Below, in pieces: positions 1 to 5,661 of a DNA stretch of 10,590 nt. Origin of the DNA: Actinotalea sp. (GTDB lineage: Bacteria > Actinomycetota > Actinomycetes > Actinomycetales > Cellulomonadaceae); assembly GCA_014360395.1 (NCBI GenBank), contig JACIXM010000543.1, positions 1-10,590 of the forward strand. The letters run 5' to 3'. Both the position numbers and the translations under genes were made by a program. A model generated the notes under the pieces. That model saw only the letters and a program-made list of their open reading frames with translations, was not told the origin of the DNA and did not search any database. Position 1 is the first letter of the stretch; each line of letters opens with the position of its first letter.

Positions 1-29
1 ACCGGGGCGCATCTTTGCACGGCACTCGA

Positions 30-1223
30 TCACATCCCACATTGAATAGACGGTCTGCCGAACCCCGTGACGGACGCGTGCAGCAGGGCGAGGCCGGCCG
101 CGCCGGCCGTCACGGCGAGCGCCCGGCCCGTCGGCCCGGCGGTGGGCTGACCCGCGCGGGAGGCGACGCCGCGCAGCCGCGCCTCGACGCGACCGGCGAG
201 CCCGGCCAGCGTCCAACCGCCGGCGAGGACGACGACGAGGCCCACCCCGTGCAGCGCCCACCACACCGGTCCGAGCGCCGGGACGCGCCCCCCGAGCAGC
301 AGGACGGTCCCGGCGACGAGGGCGACCACCGGGATGTGCCACAGGTACAGGCCGATGCCCCGGGTCCCGAGGCCGGCGACGGCGACGTAGAGCCGGTCCC
401 GGGTCAGGGCGCGCTCGAGCCGCCCCCACACCGCCGCCAGGAGGAGCACCTGACCCAGGCCGTACAGGGCGACGACGACGGTCGGCGGGGCCAAGTTGGT
501 CGGCTCGGGGTCCCCGGCGTAGGAGACGAGGGACGACGACCACGGGCCGAGCACCGCGAGGCCGACGGCGGTCCCCGCGGCGGCCCCGGCCCCGGCCAGG
601 AGCCCCGCGGCCGGCGCCCGACGCAGCAGCGGCAGGGCGGTGCCGAGCTGGTGGCAGAACCCCCACACGAGCAGCAGGTTGAGCCAGCCCAGGACGGGGG
701 AGACGTTCCACCGCAGGGCGTCGACGACGGCCACGAGCACGAGCCAGGTCGCGAGCGCCGGCCCGGGGCGGGTGGTCCAGCGGGACGTCCACGGCACCGC
801 TAGGACGACGATCAGGTAGACGCCGAGGAACCACACGAGCTGGGAGAGGAACCGTCCGGCCGCGGCCGCCTCGGGCAGGACGACGGCGAGCGGCAGGAGC
901 AGCACGGTCCAGGCGGTGAGGTAGACGACCGCGGGTGTCAGCAGCCGCGTCCCGCGCCGGTGCAGGAACCGGGCGAGGTCGGGGTCGCGCTGCCACGACC
1001 CCAGGTTCGCGAGCCCCCCGGCCGCGAACAGCAGGGGCAGGGGCTGGAGCAACCACGTCACCCAGACGAGTCCCGGCCGGCCGTCCAGCACGTTGCGGGG
1101 CGCGCCGGAGCTCGTGTCCCAGGCCAGGGCGTGCGCGACGACCACGACGAGGAGCGCGGCGGCCCGCACCGCGTCCAGGACGCGGTCGCGGCGCCGGTGC
1201 TCCTGCGCGGGCGGTGGGCGCAT
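30..1223 (-). CDS. Acyltransferase family 3 (OafA-like) integral membrane protein
   Basis: A 397-residue, very hydrophobic protein with about ten predicted membrane segments, the layout of the acyltransferase-3/OafA family, which moves acyl groups onto sugars of surface glycans, lipids or antibiotics in the cytoplasmic membrane. The family's N-terminal signature is visible: RDRVLDAVRAAALLVVVVAH at residues 12-31, ending in the conserved His31, followed by a second conserved basic stretch (HRRGTRLLTP, residues 88-97). A late GLYLWHIPVV helix (291-300) also fits the family. I chose ATG 1223 because GGAGG (1230-1234) sits six bases upstream; the frame stays open to 1736, but that extension runs antisense to the TetR gene. 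The gene diverges from tetR across a 114-bp gap. The acyl donor and acceptor cannot be read from sequence; linkage to a glycosyltransferase suggests a sugar acceptor (inference). Confidence 0.85.
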   Translation of the reverse strand: MRPPPAQEHRRRDRVLDAVRAAALLVVVVAHALAWDTSSGAPRNVLDGRPGLVWVTWLLQPLPLLFAAGGLANLGSWQRDPDLARFLHRRGTRLLTPAVVYLTAWTVLLLPLAVVLPEAAAAGRFLSQLVWFLGVYLIVVLAVPWTSRWTTRPGPALATWLVLVAVVDALRWNVSPVLGWLNLLLVWGFCHQLGTALPLLRRAPAAGLLAGAGAAAGTAVGLAVLGPWSSSLVSYAGDPEPTNLAPPTVVVALYGLGQVLLLAAVWGRLERALTRDRLYVAVAGLGTRGIGLYLWHIPVVALVAGTVLLLGGRVPALGPVWWALHGVGLVVVLAGGWTLAGLAGRVEARLRGVASRAGQPTAGPTGRALAVTAGAAGLALLHASVTGFGRPSIQCGM

Positions 1224-1314
1224 GAGGACCCTCCGGGCTCGATGCGGTTCATCGTCCCGCGGCTCGAGGGACCCGATCGCGTGACGGAGGTCCCGCGTGT
1301 CTTCCCCCGCGGCG

Positions 1315-1320
1315 ATATTA
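1315..1320 (-). promoter_or_regulatory. Putative -10 box for the acyltransferase gene
   Basis: On the minus strand this reads TAATAT, close to the TATAAT consensus. It would give a leader of roughly 80-90 nt before the GGAGG ribosome binding site and ATG 1223. No convincing -35 box is seen at the right distance, so the promoter may be weak or activator-dependent. Confidence 0.35.
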
Positions 1321-1324
1321 GCGT

Positions 1325-1330
1325 TAATCT
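1325..1330 (+). promoter_or_regulatory. Putative -10 box for leaderless tetR transcript
   Basis: TAATCT fits TANNNT and ends seven bases before ATG 1338, the spacing expected if transcription starts at the A of the start codon. There is no ribosome binding site before ATG 1338, which also fits a leaderless mRNA. No clear -35 box is seen. The box lies inside the candidate operator. Confidence 0.45.
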
Positions 1331-1337
1331 CACCAAC

Positions 1338-1976
1338 ATGAAAAACGCCGAGCGACGTCCCTACCGGATGGCGGCGCGCGCACAGAGCGCCGCAGCCACG
1401 GGGGAGCGGATCCTCGACGCGGCGGTCGCGCTGTTCTGGGAGCGGCCCGCCGAGGGCGTCGTGCTCGCGGACGTCGCCGAGCGCGCCGGGGTCACGGTGC
1501 AGACGGTGCTGCGTCGCTTCGGCAGCAAGGAGGCGCTCTTCGAGGCGTGCTTGCAGCGGGAGACCGCCCGGGTCGCGCACGAGCGGTCGCTGCCGCCCGG
1601 TCCGTCGCTCGAGGAGGCCGTCCGCGTGCTCGTGGACCACTACGAGCGCGACGGCGCGGGCGTGGCGCGGCTGCTGGCCGAGGAGCGGCGCTCGGCCGTC
1701 GTCGCGCGCGTGGCCGAGCACGGCCGGGCCGTGCACCGCGCGTGGTGCGAGGCCGCCTTCGCGGGCCCCCTCACCGACCGCTCCGGCCCCGAGCGTGACC
1801 GTCTGCTCGCGCAGCTCGTCGCGGTGTGCGACCTCGGCACGTGGCGGACGCTGCGGGGCTGCGGCCTGGACCGCGCGGAGACCGAGCGGGCCCTGGTGGA
1901 GCTGCTCCGACCACTTCTCACCTCGCGGTTCCCTGCCGCGACCGCTCCGACCCCGACCGATGAGGAGGACGCGTGA
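1338..1976 (+). CDS. TetR/AcrR-family transcriptional regulator
   Basis: A 212-residue one-domain repressor of typical TetR length. The N-terminal TetR DNA-binding domain spans about residues 20-70: the helix TGERILDAAVALFWE, then the helix-turn-helix LADVAERAGVTVQTVLRRFG, closed by the family hallmark SKEALFEA (63-70). The C-terminal ligand-binding half resembles nothing I can name, so the inducer is unknown. ATG 1338 is preferred over the in-frame ATG 1368 because it keeps the RRPYRMAAR N-terminal arm and fits a leaderless start; the open frame runs upstream to 960, but that part is antisense to the acyltransferase. Its TGA overlaps the glycosyltransferase ATG by one base, so the two are co-transcribed. 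It probably represses itself, the glycosyltransferase and perhaps the divergent acyltransferase through the palindrome at 1314-1331 (inference). Confidence 0.9.
   Translation: MKNAERRPYRMAARAQSAAATGERILDAAVALFWERPAEGVVLADVAERAGVTVQTVLRRFGSKEALFEACLQRETARVAHERSLPPGPSLEEAVRVLVDHYERDGAGVARLLAEERRSAVVARVAEHGRAVHRAWCEAAFAGPLTDRSGPERDRLLAQLVAVCDLGTWRTLRGCGLDRAETERALVELLRPLLTSRFPAATAPTPTDEEDA
1964..1969 (+). promoter_or_regulatory. Ribosome binding site of the glycosyltransferase gene
   Basis: AGGAGG lies six bases before ATG 1976 but only three before the alternative GTG 1973, which decides the start in favour of ATG. It sits inside the last codons of tetR, so the two genes are translationally coupled. 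Confidence 0.7.
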
Positions 1977-3219
1977 TGGCGCGCATCCTGGCCTACACCT
2001 CGCCCGCCCGCGGGCACCTCTACCCCCTCACGGGGATCCTGCTCGAGCTGGCGCGCCGCGGCCACGACGTGGCCGTCCGCACCCTGGCATCGGAGGTGCC
2101 GCTGATGCGGTCCCTCGGGCTCGAGGCGTCGCCCGTGGCGCCCGCGGTCGAGGGGATGCCGCTCGACGACTGGCGGGCCCGCAACCCCAGGGACGGTCTG
2201 GTCCGAAGCGTGAGCACCTTCGCGGCCCGCGCTCCGCACGACGCCGCGGACCTGCGTGCAGCGCTCGACGCCGAACGGCCGGACGCCGTCGTCGTCGACG
2301 TGAACAGCTGGGGTGCCGCCGCGGTCGCCGAGGCGGCCGGCCTGCCCTGGGCGATGTTCAGCCCGTACCCGCTGCCCCTGCCGTCCCGGGACGCGCCGCC
2401 GTTCGGGCCGGGACTGCCTCCCGCCACCGGGCCCCTCGGCCGCCTGCGGGACGCCCTCCTGCGGCCCCTCGTCGGGGGAGCCCACGAGAAGGCGATCCTG
2501 CCGCGGCTCAACGCTGTGCGTGCCGACCTCGGCCTCCCGGCGGTCCGCTCCGCCGGTGAGATCTTCCGTCGTCCGCCCCTGCTGCTCTCCCTCACAGGTG
2601 AGCCGTTCGAGTACCCGCGGTCGGACTGGCCGGAGAGCATCGTCATGGTGGGGCCGTGCGACTGGGAGCCGCCGTCCGTGTCGCCGCCGTGGCTGGAGGA
2701 CCTCGAGGGCCCTGTCGTCCTCGTCACCACCTCCTCGGAGTTCCAGGACGACGGACGGCTCGTCCGGGTAGCCCTCGAAGGGCTGGCCGGCGACTTCACC
2801 GTGGTGGCCACCGTGCCCTCCGGGGACCCGACGGACTACGTGGCACACCCCGGGGGTCCCGGGTGGAGCGGTTCGTCCCGCACGCGGTGCTCCTGGACCG
2901 GTCGGTCGTCGCGGTGACGCACGGCGGCATGGGCGCGACGCAGAAGGCGGTCGTCCACGGCGTCCCCGTCGTCGCGGTGCCCTTCGGGCGGGACCAGGCC
3001 GAGGTCGCCCGTCGCGTGGCGGTGTCGGGGGCAGGGGTGCGCCTGCCTGCCGCGCGCCTCACGGCGGACCGGCTGCGTGTCGCGGTGGAGGACGCGGTGG
3101 GGCGGACCGATCGTGCCCGAGCGGTCGGGGCCGAGCTCCGCGGCCTCGGTGGCCCCGTCGCCGCTGCGGAGGCGGTCGAGCGTCGCCTCGTGCGTGCCGT
3201 CCCACCGCCTCGTGCCTGA
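1976..3219 (+). pseudogene. Glycosyltransferase, GT-B fold, MGT/UGT-like, frameshifted
   Basis: Nucleotide-sugar-dependent glycosyltransferase of the GT1 type that includes macrolide and natural-product glycosyltransferases. It is readable only in two frames. The first (1976-2917) has the N-terminal acceptor half, starting MARILAYTSPARGHLYPLTG with the family's GH-PL motif, and reaches the start of the donor half (PVVLVTTSSEFQ). The second (from about 2860 to 3219) continues seamlessly with RVERFVPHAVLLDRSVVAVT, the donor-binding HGGMG motif, GVPVVAVPFGRDQAEVARRV, and a normal C-terminus. Joined, they give about 413 residues, the usual family length. The change needs two extra bases or one missing base in the G/C-run sequence at 2849-2864. 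As read, the first frame stops at 2917, just before HGG (2920-2928), so the product should be inactive. A sequencing error in this G/C run is possible. It forms an operon with tetR. The acceptor is unknown; antibiotic inactivation or natural-product glycosylation are options. Confidence 0.85.
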
Positions 3220-3254
3220 TCGCCGTCGCCGTGGTGGGCTCCCCGCGCGGCGCC

Positions 3255-3260
3255 TACCGT
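3255..3260 (+). promoter_or_regulatory. Putative -10 box for leaderless VOC-deaminase gene
   Basis: TACCGT fits TANNNT and ends seven bases before ATG 3268, the distance expected for a transcript beginning at the start codon. No ribosome binding site precedes ATG 3268 and no clear -35 box is visible. Confidence 0.4.
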
Positions 3261-3267
3261 GCGGTGC

Positions 3268-4173
3268 ATGACCCCGCACGTGCGTCAGCTCCGCGTCGTC
3301 CTCAACACCGACGACCTGCCCGCCGCCCTCGCGTTCTACCGCGACGCGCTGGGGCTGCCGGAGCAGGAGGCGTTCTCCGGGCCTGACGACGCCCGGGTGG
3401 TCATCCTCGACGCCGGGCGGGCGACGCTGGAGCTGGCGAACGCCGCCCAGTCGGCCTACATCGCGGACGTCGAGACCGGAGGAGTCGTCAGCTCGCCCGT
3501 GCGCCTCGCGTTCGAGGTGGACGACGCGGCGGACGCGGCGGTGGCGCTGACCGACGCAGGCGCGCCCCTCGTGGCTGCGCCGGTCCGGACGCCGTGGGCC
3601 TCGCTCAACGCGCGGGTCACCGACCCCGAGGGCCTGCACGTGACGCTGTTCCAGGAGCTGGCGGGCCGGCCGCCGTCGGACCTGGTGGGCACGGAGGTCG
3701 CCGGCCTGGGCGAGGAGGGGCTCCTGGCGCGGGCCGTGCTGCTCGCGTACGCCAACGCGGAGGCCGGGCAGGAGCCGTTCGGGGCGATCGCGGTGCGCGA
3801 CGGCGTCGTCGTCGGTGTGGGGGTGAACACCCGCGAGGTGGTGGTGGACCCGACGGCGCACGCCGAGGTCGAGGCGATCCGGGACGCGGCACGCCGGCTG
3901 GGGTCGGCCGACCTGGCCGGGGTGACCGTCTACTCCAGCTGCGAGCCGTGCCCGGTGTGCCGGACGGTCGCCGCCGTGGCCGGGGTCGACGAGGTCGTCT
4001 TCGCGGCGCATGCCGCGATGGTCCCGGTCGAGGTGAGCGACATCCCGGCCGAGCTGTGCCGGGCCGTGGCGCAGTACCGGCCCGACACCGTCCGGCCTGG
4101 GCTCACCGGGCTGACGCGGGATCAGCTCGCCGCGCCGTTCGCGACCTTCCTGCAGCGACGCGCGGCGGACTGA
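3268..4173 (+). CDS. VOC/glyoxalase-like domain fused to GuaD-like zinc nucleoside deaminase
   Basis: A 301-residue two-domain protein. Residues 5-130 are a VOC (glyoxalase/bleomycin-resistance-like) domain: LRVVLNTDDLPAALAFYRDA at the start and the typical closing strand RVTDPEGLHVTLFQ (116-129). Residues about 148-301 make a complete cytidine-deaminase-fold enzyme: EPFGAIAVRDGVVVGVG (169-185), catalytic HAE (198-200) and zinc-binding CEPCPVC (225-231, metal Cys 228 and 231). The SCEPCPVC wording is closest to guanine deaminase/GuaD-type enzymes, which remove an amino group from purine or pyrimidine bases. The exact substrate is not fixed. The frame is unbroken across the join and no internal Met precedes the deaminase, so the fusion looks genuine. 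ATG 3268 is chosen over GTG 3259 because of the leaderless -10 spacing. It is not obviously functionally linked to its neighbours. Confidence 0.85.
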   Translation: MTPHVRQLRVVLNTDDLPAALAFYRDALGLPEQEAFSGPDDARVVILDAGRATLELANAAQSAYIADVETGGVVSSPVRLAFEVDDAADAAVALTDAGAPLVAAPVRTPWASLNARVTDPEGLHVTLFQELAGRPPSDLVGTEVAGLGEEGLLARAVLLAYANAEAGQEPFGAIAVRDGVVVGVGVNTREVVVDPTAHAEVEAIRDAARRLGSADLAGVTVYSSCEPCPVCRTVAAVAGVDEVVFAAHAAMVPVEVSDIPAELCRAVAQYRPDTVRPGLTGLTRDQLAAPFATFLQRRAAD

Positions 4174-4222
4174 GAGACGCGCCGGCGGGCTCTCGTCCCG
4201 ACGAGCGGGACCGTGGCGTCTC
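4174..4222 (+). terminator. Nested inverted repeats after the deaminase gene, possible terminator
   Basis: Outer arms GAGACGC (4174-4180) and GCGTCTC (4216-4222) are exact complements and begin directly after the stop codon. Inside them, CTCGT (4192-4196) and ACGAG (4201-4205) form a small hairpin, with TCCCG/CGGGA (4196-4200/4206-4210) as an alternative. There is no T-run, so it may be a weak intrinsic terminator or part of a structured leader for the next gene. Confidence 0.35.
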
Positions 4223-4253
4223 GCGAGCTGAAACGGCCTGGCGATCTCGTGCT

Positions 4254-4300
4254 CGGTCACGAAGCGGTCACGGTCTGCTCGCCCGATTCCGGTCGCGACC
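4254..4300 (+). promoter_or_regulatory. Repeat and palindrome cluster upstream of formaldehyde dehydrogenase
   Basis: CGGTCACG occurs at 4254-4261 and 4265-4272, start-to-start 11 bp, about one helical turn. A third near copy, CGGTCGCG (4290-4297), overlaps a perfect 10-bp palindrome GGTCGCGACC (4291-4300). The cluster sits about 80-120 bp before the formaldehyde dehydrogenase start in a 203-bp spacer, where a regulator site is expected. I cannot name a regulator, and short GC repeats can arise by chance. Confidence 0.35.
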
Positions 4301-4362
4301 TTGGCGAGGCGGGTCGAGTGTGGGAGGACCGGGCCGTCCGCAGGGGCCGGCCCATGGCGGTC

Positions 4363-4369
4363 AAGGAGG
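4363..4369 (+). promoter_or_regulatory. Strong ribosome binding site for formaldehyde dehydrogenase
   Basis: AAGGAGG with a seven-base spacer before GTG 4377 is a near-perfect Shine-Dalgarno sequence. It fixes the GTG as the start within a frame that is open far upstream. Confidence 0.85.
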
Positions 4370-4376
4370 ATCGTCC

Positions 4377-5597
4377 GTGTCAGGAAACCGCGCTATCGCG
4401 TACAAGGGCCCGGGCAAGGTCGAGGTCATCGACATCGACTACCCGACCTTCGAGCTGAAGGACGGGCCGGGCGTCAATCCCGCGAACGTCGGCCGGAAGG
4501 TCAACCACGGCGTCATCCTCAAGACCGTGGCGACCAACATCTGCGGCTCCGACCAGCACATGGTCCGCGGCCGGACGACGGCGCCCACGGACCTCGTGCT
4601 CGGGCACGAGATCACCGGTGAGGTCGTCGAGGTCGGCTCGGACGTCGAGTTCATCAAGGTCGGGGACCTCGTCTCGGTGCCCTTCAACATCGCGTGCGGC
4701 CGCTGCCGGAACTGCAAGGAGCGCAAGACCGGCATCTGCCTCAACGTGAACCCGGACCGTCCGGGCAGCGCCTACGGGTACGTCGACATGGGGGGCTGGG
4801 TCGGCGGGCAGGCCGAGTACGTGCTCGTGCCCTACGCCGACTGGAACCTCCTGAAGTTCCCGGACAAGGACCGGGCGATGGAGAAGATCCTCGACCTGGC
4901 GATGCTGTCGGACATCTTCCCGACGGGCTTCCACGGCGCGGTCACCGCCGGTGTGGGCGTGGGCTCGACCGTGTACGTGGCCGGCGCCGGCCCGGTGGGC
5001 CTCGCCGCCGCGACGGGAGCACAGCTGCTCGGCGCGGCCGTCGTCATCGTCGGTGACCTCAACGAGGACCGGCTCGCCCAGGCCCGCAGCTTCGGCTGCG
5101 AGACCGTCGACGTGTCCAAGGGTGACGTCGGCGAGCAGATCGCCGAGATCCTCGGCGTGCCCGAGGTCGACTGCGGTGTCGACGCGGTCGGTTTCGAGGC
5201 GCGCGGCCACGGCAAGGACGCGAGCCACGAGGCCCCGGCCACGGTGCTCAACTCGCTCATGGACATCACCAAGGCGGGCGGCGCGCTCGGCATCCCGGGT
5301 CTGTACGTCACGGGTGACCCGGGCGGCATCGACGAGGCCGCGAAGAAGGGCTCGCTGTCCCTCAGCCTCGGCACGGGATGGGCCAAGTCGCTGTCCTTCA
5401 CCACCGGCCAGTGCCCGGTCATGAAGTACAACCGCGACCTCATGATGGCGATCCTGCACGACCGGGTCAGCATCGCGAAGAACGTCAAGGCCAAGGCGAT
5501 CACCCTCGACAAGGCCCCCCAGGGCTACGCCGAGTTCGACGCCGGTGCGGCCCAGAAGTACGTGCTCGACCCCAACGGGTACCTCGGCGCCGCCTGA
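4377..5597 (+). CDS. fdhA: Glutathione-independent, zinc- and NAD-dependent formaldehyde dehydrogenase
   Basis: A 406-residue cytosolic medium-chain dehydrogenase matching the Pseudomonas putida type of formaldehyde dehydrogenase, which oxidises formaldehyde to formate with tightly bound NAD and no thiol cofactor. All expected metal ligands are visible: catalytic zinc Cys56 (NICGSDQH), His77 (GHE) and Asp179 (LSDIFPTGFHGA); structural zinc Cys107, 110, 113 and 121 (CGRCRNCKERKTGIC). The NAD-binding Rossmann motif is GAGPVG (203-208), with acidic Asp227 at the end of the second strand favouring NAD. GTG 4377 is set by AAGGAGG. Lysine codons are all AAG and isoleucine codons all ATC, and the ribosome binding site is strong, so high expression is likely. 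The close homologue formaldehyde dismutase cannot be excluded. It converges on an FdhF-like gene; its formate product could feed that enzyme (inference). Confidence 0.9.
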   Translation: MSGNRAIAYKGPGKVEVIDIDYPTFELKDGPGVNPANVGRKVNHGVILKTVATNICGSDQHMVRGRTTAPTDLVLGHEITGEVVEVGSDVEFIKVGDLVSVPFNIACGRCRNCKERKTGICLNVNPDRPGSAYGYVDMGGWVGGQAEYVLVPYADWNLLKFPDKDRAMEKILDLAMLSDIFPTGFHGAVTAGVGVGSTVYVAGAGPVGLAAATGAQLLGAAVVIVGDLNEDRLAQARSFGCETVDVSKGDVGEQIAEILGVPEVDCGVDAVGFEARGHGKDASHEAPATVLNSLMDITKAGGALGIPGLYVTGDPGGIDEAAKKGSLSLSLGTGWAKSLSFTTGQCPVMKYNRDLMMAILHDRVSIAKNVKAKAITLDKAPQGYAEFDAGAAQKYVLDPNGYLGAA

Positions 5598-5607
5598 GAC
5601 CCTGCGC

Positions 5608-5641
5608 GACGAGCCCGGACCCGCGCGGGTCCGGGCTCGTC
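5608..5641. terminator. Perfect 34-bp palindrome, likely bidirectional terminator
   Basis: GACGAGCCCGGACCCGC is followed directly by its exact reverse complement. The RNA would fold to a stem of about 15 G/C-rich pairs with a four-base loop on either strand. It begins ten bases after the formaldehyde dehydrogenase stop and ends 20 bases before the stop of the convergent FdhF-like gene, so it can serve both. It has no T-run, as is common for actinobacterial terminators. Confidence 0.8.
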
Positions 5642-5661
5642 CTCGTCCCAGGCCGCTCGTC

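Larger units (their letters stand above)
1314..1331. promoter_or_regulatory. Candidate TetR operator (18-bp imperfect palindrome)
   Basis: The sequence GATATTAGCGTTAATCTC matches its own reverse complement at 14 of 18 positions (core ATTA-GCGT-TAAT). It lies seven bases before the tetR start and is much richer in A+T than its surroundings. It covers the best -10 boxes on both strands, so a dimeric repressor bound here could block both tetR and the divergent acyltransferase. TetR-family proteins commonly bind such palindromes beside their own gene. Assignment to this TetR protein is inference. Confidence 0.55.

Noticed and set aside
1224..1736. N-terminal extension of the acyltransferase frame
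   Set aside because: It lies antisense to tetR and has no membrane or family signal; the ribosome binding site and conserved N-terminal motif place the start at 1223.
1640..2848. 402-residue minus-strand frame opposite tetR and the glycosyltransferase
   Set aside because: No recognisable domain; explained by GC-driven absence of stops opposite real genes.
2846..2864. Programmed -1 frameshift in the glycosyltransferase
   Set aside because: The C-CCC-GGG stretch does not allow clean re-pairing in the A site, and GT1 enzymes are not known to use recoding.
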